From a virus: a stretch of DNA of 27,948 nucleotides. Position 1 is the first letter of the stretch, and every line of letters starts with the position of its first letter. The notes under the pieces were generated by a model. The model was not told the DNA's origin, made no database searches, and saw only the letters and a list, made by a program, of their open reading frames with translations. Positions 1-8,575 of the stretch are shown one piece after another. The translations under genes were made by a program, and so were the position numbers. The stretch lies in IMG/VR virus record IMGVR_UViG_3300029265_000645, positions 1-27,948 of that record; one strand, given 5' to 3'.

Positions 1-140
1 AACCCATTTTCTACAGCGTCTTTGTTTTTAGCTTTAACTGCTCTAAGACAATCGCCTTGTCCAACCCCAATTTCTAAATAATCTTGGTAATTATACTCAT
101 CAATTAAATAATTTAGTAAGTCATATCTTAAAACTTCCAT
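1..140 (-). CDS. Class I SAM-dependent methyltransferase, N-terminal fragment
   Basis: Only the first 46 or so residues lie in the window; the gene runs off the left edge. Residues 22-30 read LEIGVGQGD, the glycine-rich motif I that binds S-adenosylmethionine in class I methyltransferases. The preceding stretch (NYLIDEYNYQDY) resembles the Methyltransf_24-type proteins often found beside glycosyltransferases. The ATG lies 2 bases past the stop of the upstream GT2 gene, so the two are probably co-transcribed. The substrate cannot be told from this fragment; a sugar or glycan methylation role is inferred only from the glycosyltransferase neighbours. Confidence 0.72.
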   Translation of the reverse strand, partial: MEVLRYDLLNYLIDEYNYQDYLEIGVGQGDCLRAVKAKNKDAVENG

Positions 141-142
141 GC

Positions 143-766
143 CTATAAAGTATTATAATAGTTATTTTGTTCTTCTTGTTTTGTTATAGTTTTAGGATGG
201 TATAAAGCTAATTCAGGCATACCTGGTAGTAAAGCATATGTTTCAAAACCTTCTAGTTTTTCATGTACCTTATTAACCCATTTAATATTAGGTTTATTTT
301 TCCAAATACGCCATTGATAATCAGGCCAATTGACTCTATCTTGAGAATCTACCTTCCATCCCCATTTTTTAATATGTTCCTCAGTTAAACCTGAAACCTT
401 ATTTACTCTAGGTACTAAATAAACTTCATTATCTGGGTTTCCTTCAAGTATTGAAGGTAATTTCTCAATTAATATTTTATGAGGTAACTCATCAGCATCA
501 ATTTGAAATATATAGTCACCACTACATAATTTAGTTAGTTCATTTTTCCAATCTGCAAAATGATGTTTAAATGTTTTTGCATAATAACTACAACAATCAT
601 CACCTTTTAATTCACTAACACGTTGCCATACTTCAGGTGTACCCTTTTTCTTATCAAATAAAATAACGATTTCATCTTCTTTACGTTTTGCCTTTATAAG
701 AAAATTTAATAAACGAGTTATTTCATCTAATTCATTACAAACTGTTATTGCATAACTTATCTTCAT
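143..766 (-). CDS. Family 2-like glycosyltransferase
   Basis: This 207-residue protein opens with SYAITVCNELDEI, the usual first strand of GT-A family 2 enzymes. It carries a DAD motif at residues 90-92 (FQIDADELPH), expected to bind the metal and nucleotide sugar. A later RIWKNKPNIKWVNKVHEKLEG stretch resembles the acceptor-side segment of GT2 proteins of the WaaE/SunS type. It is short for the family, consistent with a single catalytic domain with no membrane segment. It sits in a block with a methyltransferase and two GT4 enzymes. It probably transfers a sugar to a virion protein, a surface glycan or modified DNA; the acceptor is unknown. A copy of the TTCGTATATT motif lies 20 bases before its ATG. 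Confidence 0.8.
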   Translation of the reverse strand: MKISYAITVCNELDEITRLLNFLIKAKRKEDEIVILFDKKKGTPEVWQRVSELKGDDCCSYYAKTFKHHFADWKNELTKLCSGDYIFQIDADELPHKILIEKLPSILEGNPDNEVYLVPRVNKVSGLTEEHIKKWGWKVDSQDRVNWPDYQWRIWKNKPNIKWVNKVHEKLEGFETYALLPGMPELALYHPKTITKQEEQNNYYNTL

Positions 767-768
767 AT

Positions 769-1212
769 CTATTCTGGTAATATTCCAATATACGAAAGAG
801 CATCTAGGTAATCACGTTCTTTAAAATATTTTATGGTAGACATATCTGCTCTATATGATTGCCCCTTATATTTTTCTTTATCTTCTTCAGATACTTCTAT
901 TGACTTTACAGCTCCCCAAGACCAATTATCTTTGTCTGGCCCTGAAGCAAATAACATTCCTTGTTCTGGGATATTAATTGTATTAGGTAACCAAATAAGG
1001 TCTGTTTTTGGGTCTGTCCAAGCTAAATCTTTATAAATTTCAGGTAAAGTTAATACCTGTTCTTTATAAAATTCTGTTCCCTCTTTCATAAGAGTATTAG
1101 TCCAGAAACCACATGATAAACTCATATAGTTGGTTATATCTCCATTTACTTCTATTCTATAACATAAATCACCACCTGATTTGGGGCAATCTACTATTTC
1201 ATCGTATTTCAT
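769..1212 (-). CDS. Phage protein of unknown function in the glycosyltransferase block
   Basis: This 147-residue soluble protein has no motif I recognise. It has three N-terminal cysteines (residues 9, 17 and 34) and is rich in tryptophan and acidic residues. It has no signal peptide or membrane segment. It starts one base after the stop of the upstream GT4 gene and ends two bases before the GT2 gene, so it belongs to the same transcript. Its last codons contain the TTCGTATATT motif (787-796), which may serve as a promoter for the following genes. A role in glycan transfer is possible from context only. Confidence 0.7.
   Translation of the reverse strand: MKYDEIVDCPKSGGDLCYRIEVNGDITNYMSLSCGFWTNTLMKEGTEFYKEQVLTLPEIYKDLAWTDPKTDLIWLPNTINIPEQGMLFASGPDKDNWSWGAVKSIEVSEEDKEKYKGQSYRADMSTIKYFKERDYLDALSYIGILPE
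787..796 (-). promoter_or_regulatory. TTCGTATATT motif before the GT2 gene
   Basis: The coding strand reads TTCGTATATTGG, ending 20 bases before the GT2 ATG. It matches the element repeated nine times in this window, always in this orientation. It lies within the 3' end of the preceding gene, so coding constraint could also explain it. Promoter function is inferred from recurrence and position. Confidence 0.5.
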
Positions 1213-1213
1213 A

Positions 1214-2518
1214 TTATTTTATTTTAGGTAGTTTTACGTCAGTATTAAATTTAATATCTTCAGGCATTGCTAAATCCATTTTTTTAGGAAATTTAGGTAT
1301 ATTTGCATCTAAAATATTATCTACTAACTCTTTCATATGATCAAAACTAAAATTGGTTTTAACATAATAACCTTGTTGTTTAGCTTTACCTGTTAATGAT
1401 TTATATTTTTCATATACATTTTTAAATACTCTATTCATTTGCATTATATCAGGTGAAAACCATGATGTTTGAGGTAATAACCATCTATTAGCAGCACTTT
1501 GATGTACTGGTTCTAATTTCCCAGGTATTAAAACAGTATAATCAGGATTTAAAAAATCCAAATGTCCAGACCAATTAGAAGCTATAATAGGTTTTTTAGA
1601 TAATCCAAATTCTAATAATGGTCTACCAAAACCTTCTCCCTTAGTAAAACTAACCATTGCTTTTACTTTAGGGTGATTATATAACTCATTCATTTCAGAA
1701 TTACTAAAATCTCCATTTAATAAATAAACATTGGGTAATGTCTTAGCCCCTTTAATTTGATTTCGTATACCTTTTATTTTTTCTAGAATACTATCTCTAC
1801 TTATATAATTTTCTACACCTTCAGATGTTTTTAAAATTAAGGCTGGTGGGCTTTTTCTATTTTTAAATGTTTCAAAAAATACTTTAATAGTTTGACCTAT
1901 ATTTTTTCTATCATGACCTAAATCACCTGGCATCCACATACCAACAAATAAATAACAAAATTGTTCTTTAATTTCACTTAAATCTAATTTTACTTCATTA
2001 GCTGGTAAATGTTTGTAAACATCTAAATCCGCACCTTCAAATACAACGTGTATAGGTTTAGTAGATTTAACTTTTCCTGTTATTTCGTTAGTTTGTTTAT
2101 CTCTTTTATCAAATACAACATCTTCAAATACTTTCTTACTATGTTTAGATGAAACCCAATTCATGTTCATTCTATTTAAACCTTCAACCCATGTTCCATC
2201 ACAACCTGTACTTTCAATACCAGCTGTACATCCAATGTTATATTTTCCTACGGCTTGGAATTCACTTGGAATTGTAATTTGCATCCAAATATCAGCGGTT
2301 GTACCTTTAGGTATATTGGGTACTTGTAATTTAGCTAAACTATCAAATTTAGGATGTGCGTTACAAAATCCTAAGGTACAGTCACCCCATCTTTGACTTA
2401 ATAACTTAACATCATATTTATCTAGTTCTATAATTGCTTTAATTATATCTCTAGATCTTGCTCCATAACCACTGTAAGTGTCAAATGGGGAACTTATATA
2501 AAAACTTGGTTTGCTCAT
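1214..2518 (-). CDS. Family 4-type (GT-B) glycosyltransferase
   Basis: This 434-residue protein has the two-domain GT-B layout. The N-terminal loop (SGYGARSRDI, residues 16-25) follows the first strand. The C-terminal domain contains GEGFGRPLLEFG, giving the E-x7-E motif of retaining GT4 enzymes at E295 and E303, followed by PIIASNWSGHLDFL, the usual nucleotide-binding segment. There is no membrane segment, so it is probably cytoplasmic. Its ATG overlaps the upstream GT4 stop by one base, which points to translational coupling of the two. Donor and acceptor are not predictable from sequence. Having two different GT4 proteins side by side suggests sequential addition of sugars to one acceptor. 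Confidence 0.86.
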   Translation of the reverse strand: MSKPSFYISSPFDTYSGYGARSRDIIKAIIELDKYDVKLLSQRWGDCTLGFCNAHPKFDSLAKLQVPNIPKGTTADIWMQITIPSEFQAVGKYNIGCTAGIESTGCDGTWVEGLNRMNMNWVSSKHSKKVFEDVVFDKRDKQTNEITGKVKSTKPIHVVFEGADLDVYKHLPANEVKLDLSEIKEQFCYLFVGMWMPGDLGHDRKNIGQTIKVFFETFKNRKSPPALILKTSEGVENYISRDSILEKIKGIRNQIKGAKTLPNVYLLNGDFSNSEMNELYNHPKVKAMVSFTKGEGFGRPLLEFGLSKKPIIASNWSGHLDFLNPDYTVLIPGKLEPVHQSAANRWLLPQTSWFSPDIMQMNRVFKNVYEKYKSLTGKAKQQGYYVKTNFSFDHMKELVDNILDANIPKFPKKMDLAMPEDIKFNTDVKLPKIK

Positions 2519-3966
2519 TAGTATATTAATTTATGGTTTAAAAATTTACCTTTATATTCATTAGTATTGATAATATGGTTTCCTGTTTTTGGTTTCCATG
2601 TTGAAAATAATTCATCCATAGAAGTTAAAAACCTACTAGCTTGGTGTTTATGTGTAAACCCAGCTTCATCACTAACTGCCCATTTCCTTCCTTTATAACC
2701 TCTTTCTTTTCTTTCTTTAGGGTCCATGTTATAAAGTTCTATTATCCTTTCAGTTGCATCTTCCCATGCACACCTATCATCATAAATGTAAGGTGTTGGA
2801 GGAGAACCTTGCATTGATCTACTTGTTGGATAAACTGGAAATGCCCATTCACCATGTTCTTTATAAGTACCTCTATGATTAGAAGGCACATCAGCACTTG
2901 GTGTAAACCATTCCCCATTATCATCAACAAATCTCATTTGATCTTGCATACCACCCGTTGCATTAGCTATAATTGGAGTACCTGATAGTATAGCTTCAGT
3001 AAGTGTTAACCCCCAACCTTCATTTGATGTTAATAATATTTGAGCATCAGCTATGTTATATAAATAATTTAATTCATGTGGTGGTAATTTAGCAGTTGAA
3101 AATATAATACACTCTTTATATTTTTCATCAAATAATAGTTCAGCAACTTTAACTAAATTGGTACCATGTTCTGATGAAGGTTCAGTATGTAAAATAAATC
3201 TACATTTTAAAGCCTTTTCTAATGGTAAAGAGTCTAATAATCCTCTAAAAGCTAACATACTATCAGGTATCTGTTTCCTCCTTATGTTTCTTGAATTAAA
3301 GAATAATGTAAAATCAATATCGGCATTACCTTGTACTTTATTTTTAAATTCTAGGTATTTACCATAATCTTTATCTAATTCTGTTATAGGTCTAAATACA
3401 TCTGAATTTAAACCATGAGGAACATAGTTACAAATTCTATCTTCAATATCATCACCTAATACTGTTTTATTGATGAAAACGGTTTGTTTAGATATACCCA
3501 TTAATAAATCACATGATTGATAAAATGGTTTATTATAAAGTGGAGCAGGTAAATCATCCCAAATATTTAAATAAGTAATTGGAATTGTTTTCCTAATTTC
3601 ACCTTCCATTTTAAATATATGTTGAAAATATCTTGGATCCGTAATAAGTAGTATTGCATCTGGTTTTTCTCTTGCTACTATCTGTCTAAATAGATTTGAG
3701 TCACCATATCCATCTACAGGATATAAAAAACATGAAGCATCTTCAATCCCAGCAAATTTACTTACATCTGCACTCATATCTAATGCCTTACCTTTTTCAG
3801 GATGTTTAATAGAACCTGCAATTTGGCACCAATTATAACGGTGAGCTGTATGTATTACAATTTCTTTACCTACTGTTGCTACACCTGAATGTACCCTAAT
3901 ATCATCTGTGATTAATAATATTTTCTTCCTTTTATCTTTAGGAAGATATTCAAAACTTTTATTCAT
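2518..3966 (-). CDS. Family 4-type (GT-B) glycosyltransferase
   Basis: This 482-residue protein begins ILLITDDIRVHSGVATVGKEI, typical of the donor-side Rossmann domain of GT4 enzymes. It has the linker-region motif YVPHGLNSDVFRP at 181-193 and the E-x7-E motif at E316 and E324 (NEGWGLTLTEAILSGTPIIA). The length is normal for the family. It is the first of two coupled GT4 genes and overlaps the next by one base. It begins 13 bases after the stop of a small ribbon-helix-helix protein. Identification as a glycosyltransferase is firm; the sugar and acceptor are unknown. Confidence 0.87.
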   Translation of the reverse strand: MNKSFEYLPKDKRKKILLITDDIRVHSGVATVGKEIVIHTAHRYNWCQIAGSIKHPEKGKALDMSADVSKFAGIEDASCFLYPVDGYGDSNLFRQIVAREKPDAILLITDPRYFQHIFKMEGEIRKTIPITYLNIWDDLPAPLYNKPFYQSCDLLMGISKQTVFINKTVLGDDIEDRICNYVPHGLNSDVFRPITELDKDYGKYLEFKNKVQGNADIDFTLFFNSRNIRRKQIPDSMLAFRGLLDSLPLEKALKCRFILHTEPSSEHGTNLVKVAELLFDEKYKECIIFSTAKLPPHELNYLYNIADAQILLTSNEGWGLTLTEAILSGTPIIANATGGMQDQMRFVDDNGEWFTPSADVPSNHRGTYKEHGEWAFPVYPTSRSMQGSPPTPYIYDDRCAWEDATERIIELYNMDPKERKERGYKGRKWAVSDEAGFTHKHQASRFLTSMDELFSTWKPKTGNHIINTNEYKGKFLNHKLIY

Positions 3967-3979
3967 CTAATTTTAATTT

Positions 3980-4168
3980 TTATAGTTCGATATTTGTTTG
4001 ACTTGTAATTTGTTTTCTAAAATCTTCGTTTGTAAGGTATAGATAAATAGATCTATCTGCTAGTTTTTGGAATGAGAATTTTCGTTTCACACATTCAATT
4101 TTAAAATTTTCAAACAGGTCTGCTTGAACTTTAACACTCGTTAGTGTCATTTTGTTTGGGTTTGCCAT
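3980..4168 (-). CDS. Small ribbon-helix-helix-like DNA-binding protein
   Basis: This 62-residue protein has a short strand (TSVKVQADL) followed by two predicted helices (FENFKIECVKRK and FQKLADRSIYLYL). That is the order seen in ribbon-helix-helix repressors of the Arc/MetJ/CopG type. It is basic in the N-terminal half. The start has the AT-rich leader AAATTATG, common in this genome. It could be a phage transcription regulator, but the fold call rests on pattern alone. It lies at the head of the glycosyltransferase block, with a 56-base gap to the upstream nuclease gene. Confidence 0.6.
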   Translation of the reverse strand: MANPNKMTLTSVKVQADLFENFKIECVKRKFSFQKLADRSIYLYLTNEDFRKQITSQTNIEL

Positions 4169-4224
4169 AATTTAATTTTTAATAACGTTATATTTGTCTA
4201 TACGTATATGAATATTCCTCTAAT

Positions 4225-5199
4225 TTACAAAAAGTCTAAACCCGCTCCACATAATTCTTTTTCTTCCTTATAAGGGCAAAAATTACAGGTCCATTTTGAT
4301 GGTGTTTTAGGGTAAATAACATCTTTTATATCTCCACTAGAATTAAAACATTCATGTATAAAATCTTCAATTGCGTTCCTCGCCCTACCTAATTTAATTT
4401 TTCCGCTAGGAGGAGTAAACTGTTGCACTCTATATGCTTGATAAGGTGACATTAACTTTTCGTCATCCATATCTAATACTTTTCGTTTAAGTATAAAAAA
4501 TTCAATTTCAATTTTATCTAATGGTATACCATATTGTTCTGAAAAGTATTGTTTGTATAATAATAATTGAAATTGTTTGTTTTCGTCTTTTTTGTTATAA
4601 TCGTTCCATCCTTTAGTACTTGTCTTTATGTCGATTATCTTGAATGTCTCTGTTGCTTCATGGTATGTTACGACATCTAGATACCCCATGTATAATACGT
4701 TATTATACATTTTATTTGGCGCTATTATCATCGGTACTTCACCACCTACTAAATATGTGCCTTTTTTCTTAAAGTATCGACTACGTTTTTTCTTAAACCA
4801 TTCTAATATGGCAATACCATCTTCAAAAAATTCTCTCATTTCGGTTGCATCCGAAAAGTGACTATTTTTATTTGTTTTGTATTGCTTATTATATTCACCT
4901 ATAAAACTTTCTTGGAATTTTTCTTCCATGTTTATAGATCTATCAGCATATGCAGCACTATTTTCAAACATTACATCTAAATAATGTTGAATAACTTCAT
5001 GCATTGCAGTTCCAAATACAGTATGAATAGAAGATGTAAACCTCTTAATTTTATCCTTGTATTGGAGTTTCCAACGATGAGGGCAACCTCTAAAAATAGA
5101 CATTTGGGAATAACTAATATTCTTCTGGAATGCAAAATTAATTCCAGGAGGTGGGTTATTCTTTATCTCCTTTACAATGTTCGGGACTTTTCTAGCCAA
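4225..5199 (-). CDS. PD-(D/E)XK nuclease with Cas4/RecB-like iron-sulfur cysteines
   Basis: This 324-residue protein has the RecB/Cas4 exonuclease layout. The opening ISYSQMSIFRGCPHRW includes C39 and is followed by H67, E154, D175, the IIDIKTS core (D190, K192) and the QxxxY motif near 211-215. Three C-terminal cysteines (C305, C308, C317), with C39, match the four-cysteine Fe-S cluster of Cas4/AddB-type nucleases. It is expected to cut or resect DNA, probably in phage recombination or host DNA breakdown. The start is TTG at 5199, the only start that keeps the conserved N terminus, because an in-frame stop lies two codons upstream. It overlaps the GT17 gene by 28 bases. Confidence 0.82.
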   Translation of the reverse strand: MARKVPNIVKEIKNNPPPGINFAFQKNISYSQMSIFRGCPHRWKLQYKDKIKRFTSSIHTVFGTAMHEVIQHYLDVMFENSAAYADRSINMEEKFQESFIGEYNKQYKTNKNSHFSDATEMREFFEDGIAILEWFKKKRSRYFKKKGTYLVGGEVPMIIAPNKMYNNVLYMGYLDVVTYHEATETFKIIDIKTSTKGWNDYNKKDENKQFQLLLYKQYFSEQYGIPLDKIEIEFFILKRKVLDMDDEKLMSPYQAYRVQQFTPPSGKIKLGRARNAIEDFIHECFNSSGDIKDVIYPKTPSKWTCNFCPYKEEKELCGAGLDFL

Positions 5200-6035
5200 A
5201 ATTTATAGTTTTTAGGGAGATATTTGTTATCTTTAATTGGTAATTGATAAAAATAATTATTTTCTTCCCTTTCAGGGAATATATCTTTTCCTTCGATTAT
5301 TAAGTTCCTAATCTTTTCAGGATCTTTAATTTCATCTAAATTAAATTCTTGGTGTGCGTAAGATTCTAGTTTTTCAATTATTTTATCTTCAGTCATAAAA
5401 AATGTAAGGTGCCAACCCCCTTCTAAAACCGCATACCATTCTGAATGTCTAATTTCAGACATAGATAATTTATCTTTAAACAGTGTTTCATAATGGAATA
5501 TTTTACATTTAGTAGATTTCATTGGGTCCTCTAATGTATTTAATCTGGTAGTTAAATTATAATAATACCAATCCATACACATTCCAATTGAGCCATAAGG
5601 TACTGAAGTTCTATGAAATTCTTTTATAGTATTTGTATCAGGTATTTCATCTAAATCTGATAGTATTACTATGTCAAGGGGACTTAGTGATAAATGGCTT
5701 AATGGTATTTTTATAGCATTTCTTTGGTATTCCTCTCGGAACCAATCATGTTTGCTATCTTCACCTATAGGTAAATCGTCTACTACATAATAGTATATTT
5801 TATGTAACCACTTTTTAAATCTTTTTTTATTTTTTAGGAAATTTAATTCTTTTGGTTTTCCCGAATGTGTTTGGGTTGCTTCAACTAATATAAAAGTATC
5901 TACTACATCGTCTAATTCCGTTAATCGGAATTCAAGCATATCTAATTCATTATAAAAAGTAAAACAGTCTATAACCCTTTTATCTTTATCCTGATATCTT
6001 TCTTGTTCAACTGTATCAAACTTCTTCTTAGCCAT
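5172..6035 (-). CDS. Family 17-type glycosyltransferase
   Basis: From the chosen start (MAKKKF) the protein has 287 residues. Its N terminus, VIDCFTFYNELDMLEFRLTE then FILVEATQTHSGKPKELNF, is the signature of GT17 enzymes, which include beta-1,4-mannosyl-glycoprotein N-acetylglucosaminyltransferase. A DLDE motif at 127-130 probably binds the metal and sugar nucleotide. The start at 6035 follows the upstream stop by one base (TAAAATG); an in-frame ATG at 6056 would overlap that gene by 20 bases and is less likely. GT17-like enzymes also occur in viruses, so the family is plausible here. The acceptor is unknown. Confidence 0.83.
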   Translation of the reverse strand: MAKKKFDTVEQERYQDKDKRVIDCFTFYNELDMLEFRLTELDDVVDTFILVEATQTHSGKPKELNFLKNKKRFKKWLHKIYYYVVDDLPIGEDSKHDWFREEYQRNAIKIPLSHLSLSPLDIVILSDLDEIPDTNTIKEFHRTSVPYGSIGMCMDWYYYNLTTRLNTLEDPMKSTKCKIFHYETLFKDKLSMSEIRHSEWYAVLEGGWHLTFFMTEDKIIEKLESYAHQEFNLDEIKDPEKIRNLIIEGKDIFPEREENNYFYQLPIKDNKYLPKNYKFWLEKSRTL

Positions 6036-6036
6036 T

Positions 6037-6441
6037 TTATTTTTTCCATTTATCACGACCTACTAAAAGACCAATTATCCCATAATTAGCAATATCAATA
6101 AATGTATCTTCCATACCTTCACCTTTAACAAATGATCTACCATTAATTAATAGATTTTTAAGACGTGAAATTTTGTCTGTAAGTCTGATACATAACCCTG
6201 TTAATGAGAATTTTTTATCATCTTTATTAGTTAAATCACCACCTAAAGCAATATTATTTAAACCATAATCCATATGTTTACGAGCAAACATTTCATACAT
6301 TTCCTCTTGTATAATTTTAAATTCATTTGATAATTCAGAATATTCTTCTTCAAAGATAGCTATATCTGATTTTGGGGATTTTGCATCCGAAATTTCTCTA
6401 CTGCTCATAGTTTCGTGGTATTTAGATATGGAACTACCCAT
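6037..6441 (-). CDS. DUF1599/Nmad1-like phage protein
   Basis: This 134-residue protein contains KHMDYGLNNI, GLCIRLTDKISRLKNLL and DTFIDIANYGIIG. These match the pattern of the DUF1599 family, named nucleotide modification associated domain 1. Members are common in phages and are thought to act in nucleotide metabolism, though I know of no established reaction. The D-x-x-x-R/K and D-x-x-N-Y residues suggest an all-helical fold resembling MazG-type pyrophosphohydrolases. It overlaps the upstream small gene by 8 bases. The family name hints at DNA modification, which is notable beside the 7-deazaguanine genes, but that link is only suggestive. Confidence 0.65.
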   Translation of the reverse strand: MGSSISKYHETMSSREISDAKSPKSDIAIFEEEYSELSNEFKIIQEEMYEMFARKHMDYGLNNIALGGDLTNKDDKKFSLTGLCIRLTDKISRLKNLLINGRSFVKGEGMEDTFIDIANYGIIGLLVGRDKWKK

Positions 6442-6673
6442 TAACTTGTGTTTTATTTGTTAAATTATGACCAAAATATAAATTTAAAGTAGCAATTCTG
6501 TCATCAGCGTCAACTAACATTATGAGTGCTTCTTCGGCATTTTTATAATAATCACCTGTTGAATGATCACCAATACCAACTCCTTTATCACCTAATAAGT
6601 TTAGTGATAAAAGTGCCTTAGCTTTATCTGCTTCTGCAGATGTCATAAACATATTGTATAATTCTTTTGTCAT
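6434..6673 (-). CDS. Small phage protein of unknown function
   Basis: This 79-residue, mostly helical soluble protein (helix with EADKAKALLSLNLL; then DYYKNAEEALIMLVDADDRIATLNLYFG) has no recognised domain. It is coupled to the clamp loader small subunit by a 4-base ATGA overlap upstream and overlaps the DUF1599-like gene by 8 bases downstream. That places it in the replication transcript. A TTCGTATATT-type motif (6719-6728, TCGTATATT) lies 45 bases before its ATG. Confidence 0.7.
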   Translation of the reverse strand: MTKELYNMFMTSAEADKAKALLSLNLLGDKGVGIGDHSTGDYYKNAEEALIMLVDADDRIATLNLYFGHNLTNKTQVNG

Positions 6674-7083
6674 TTTGATATTGTTTTAATTTCTTTTTTA
6701 TTTAACCCTATTGACGTCAATATACGACCTATTTCGTCGGTATCCAAAATTTCTATGTATTCTCTTGTTTCTTTTGATGAACACTCCCAATATGATGATA
6801 AATGTTCTACTAAATCTTTATTTGATTGTTTTACTTTAGATTTAATATATTTACTCCATTTTTTATTTTTAGGAATGTATTCTTTATAAACAGAGTATAT
6901 TTCTTTTTTATTTTGTGGGTTTATTTTTTGAACAAAATTTACTATATCCAAAAAATCAGGATTCATAGATAAAAATCTATGTACCATGTAACTATTCCAT
7001 AACTCCCAATCTTTATTAGAAAAGGAGTTAGGGTCAGCTTTAATTGAGTTGATTTGATTTAACCAATCCCAAATGTTTTTCAT
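6670..7083 (-). CDS. Clamp loader small subunit, T4 gp62-like
   Basis: This 137-residue protein starts IWDWLNQINSIKADP and continues with NKDWELWNSYMVHRFLSMNP. That is the layout of the bacteriophage clamp loader A subunit (T4 gp62): a short helix, then an aromatic-rich YMVNRxLS-type segment, then a KWSKYIK region. In T4, one gp62 joins four gp44 subunits to load the gp45 clamp at primer ends. It lies two genes after the gp44-like ATPase in the same transcript, as in T4-like phages where 44 and 62 are adjacent. The one-base TAATG overlap with the upstream gene supports coupled translation. Confidence 0.8.
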   Translation of the reverse strand: MKNIWDWLNQINSIKADPNSFSNKDWELWNSYMVHRFLSMNPDFLDIVNFVQKINPQNKKEIYSVYKEYIPKNKKWSKYIKSKVKQSNKDLVEHLSSYWECSSKETREYIEILDTDEIGRILTSIGLNKKEIKTISK

Positions 7084-7370
7084 TATTTAGAATCGATACC
7101 ACCTGTTAATAGTATACTTTCCTCAGCTAATTCTTCTCTTAATTCTACTGGGATACCATCTGCTACTATCTTTTTAGTATATGGATCAATAAATACTGGT
7201 ATTGGCATTACTGCATCACTATCAGTACCTGTAATAAATTTACTAATTTTTCTAAGAATGACTGCTGATTCAAAGATGTTTTTACCTTCTGAATTTAATA
7301 GTCCTTCTGTTGTAGTTAAGTCAACATTCATTTGAGGTTGTTGACCACCGGGATTTCCTTGATTTTTCAT
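7083..7370 (-). CDS. Phage protein of unknown function between the clamp loader genes
   Basis: From the ATG at 7370 the protein has 95 residues; a longer form from a GTG at 7397 is possible but adds only a lysine-rich tail. The N terminus (NQGNPGGQQPQM) looks disordered. The rest is compact and acidic, with ESAVILRKISKFITG and PIPVFIDPYTKKIVADG. I recognise no family. Its position between gp44-like and gp62-like genes, which adjoin in T4, makes a replisome accessory role possible, but nothing in the sequence shows one. Confidence 0.65.
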   Translation of the reverse strand: MKNQGNPGGQQPQMNVDLTTTEGLLNSEGKNIFESAVILRKISKFITGTDSDAVMPIPVFIDPYTKKIVADGIPVELREELAEESILLTGGIDSK

Positions 7371-7398
7371 TTTTTCTTTGTTTTTGATTAATTTCACT

Positions 7399-8316
7399 TT
7401 ATTTATTATTAATTATATTCTGGATTAAACTCATTATATTAATTTCTTTATCAATTCTAAAATTAGCTTGATATAAATGTTCATTTACTAAAATAGCAAC
7501 TGTACCCTCTTTACCTGGGATGTATTTAGAAGCATTTTCATATAAAAATCTAAATAATTCATCAAAATCATCTACGTTTGCATCAGCAATAATTTGTCTA
7601 ATTTTAGTAAATGATGATTTAGGTTTTTTTAATTCATCAATAATAGAGGTCATATAGCTAGTACTTACAAGCAAAGAATCATCTAGTGTTAACTTGTCCT
7701 TAATAGTGCTTGCTTGAATAGTATTAAGCATTTTACGTAAGTCCGGATAGAACTTATTTACAATTTTACCAATGGCTTTAGGTTCATAACTTATGCTTTC
7801 CTTATCACAAATACTAGCTAAATGTACAGCGACCTCTTTTTTAGTTGGTGGAACAACTTTAATTGTTTGACACCTGGATTGTAATGGATCAATAATACGT
7901 TCTACAAAGTTACAAGTTAAAATAAAACGTGTTGTAACTGAGTATGTTTCTATAATGTTTCTAAGTGACGCTTGTGCGTTAATGGTTAAAAAATCAGCTT
8001 CATCTAGTATTACAACCTTAAGAGGTTTAAATGATGCTACCATTGCGAAGCTAGAAACCTTATCTCTAATAGTTTCTATACCACGTTCATCAGAGGCATT
8101 AATGTAAATATAATCACAATCTAAATTGTTAATTATTATCTTAGATAATGTTGTTTTACCAGTACCTGCAGGTCCATAAAATAAATAGTTTTGAATGTCA
8201 TTTTGATCTAACTGTTTAGATATTGATGTTTTTAACTGTTTGTTACCAACATATGTATCTAGACTGATAGGTCTATACTTTTCATTCAATAAACTATTTT
8301 TTCTAATACTCTCCAT
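7399..8316 (-). CDS. Clamp loader AAA+ ATPase subunit, T4 gp44-like
   Basis: From the ATG at 8316 the protein has 305 residues. It starts NEKYRPISLDTYVGN, the usual beginning of replication factor C-type loaders. It has Walker A GPAGTGKTT, Walker B VVILDEAD and the SRC motif (LQSRCQ) carrying the arginine finger, followed by a lid and collar region. It should form the ATPase core that opens and loads the gp45-like clamp. The open frame extends upstream to a GTG at 8385 inside the preceding gene, but homology begins just after 8316. It overlaps the upstream gene by 14 bases. Confidence 0.88.
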   Translation of the reverse strand: MESIRKNSLLNEKYRPISLDTYVGNKQLKTSISKQLDQNDIQNYLFYGPAGTGKTTLSKIIINNLDCDYIYINASDERGIETIRDKVSSFAMVASFKPLKVVILDEADFLTINAQASLRNIIETYSVTTRFILTCNFVERIIDPLQSRCQTIKVVPPTKKEVAVHLASICDKESISYEPKAIGKIVNKFYPDLRKMLNTIQASTIKDKLTLDDSLLVSTSYMTSIIDELKKPKSSFTKIRQIIADANVDDFDELFRFLYENASKYIPGKEGTVAILVNEHLYQANFRIDKEINIMSLIQNIINNK

Positions 8317-8569
8317 ATATGGAATACTTTTGTATTGGTTCTGGTTTAATTTCTTCTTTTGTTGTAGATATAGCAAATAGTTCACTTTTAAGTGGTGCTA
8401 ATCTATATTCTCCTTTAAATCCTGTTTTTACCATATAAGCCTCTAAAGTATTTGTTAGAGATGGATGTGTAGGACCATCTGGTTCATTTGCAACTAGTCT
8501 CCACTTATCTCCTGGTGGAACTCTACGAGCAATTAAGATATTTTCTTCTGTTATTTTTGTTTTTGACAT
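8303..8569 (-). CDS. Phage protein of unknown function before the clamp loader
   Basis: From the first ATG (8569) the product has 88 residues: a basic N-terminal half (IARRVPPGDKWRLVANEPDGP), then HPSLTNTLEAYMVKTGFKGEYRL. I recognise no domain. It is the first gene after a strong terminator and a TTCGTATATT element. The element ends only 6 bases before the ATG, so its mRNA would have almost no leader. It opens the transcript that includes both clamp loader subunits. Confidence 0.65.
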   Translation of the reverse strand: MSKTKITEENILIARRVPPGDKWRLVANEPDGPTHPSLTNTLEAYMVKTGFKGEYRLAPLKSELFAISTTKEEIKPEPIQKYSIYGEY

Positions 8570-8575
8570 GGCCGT

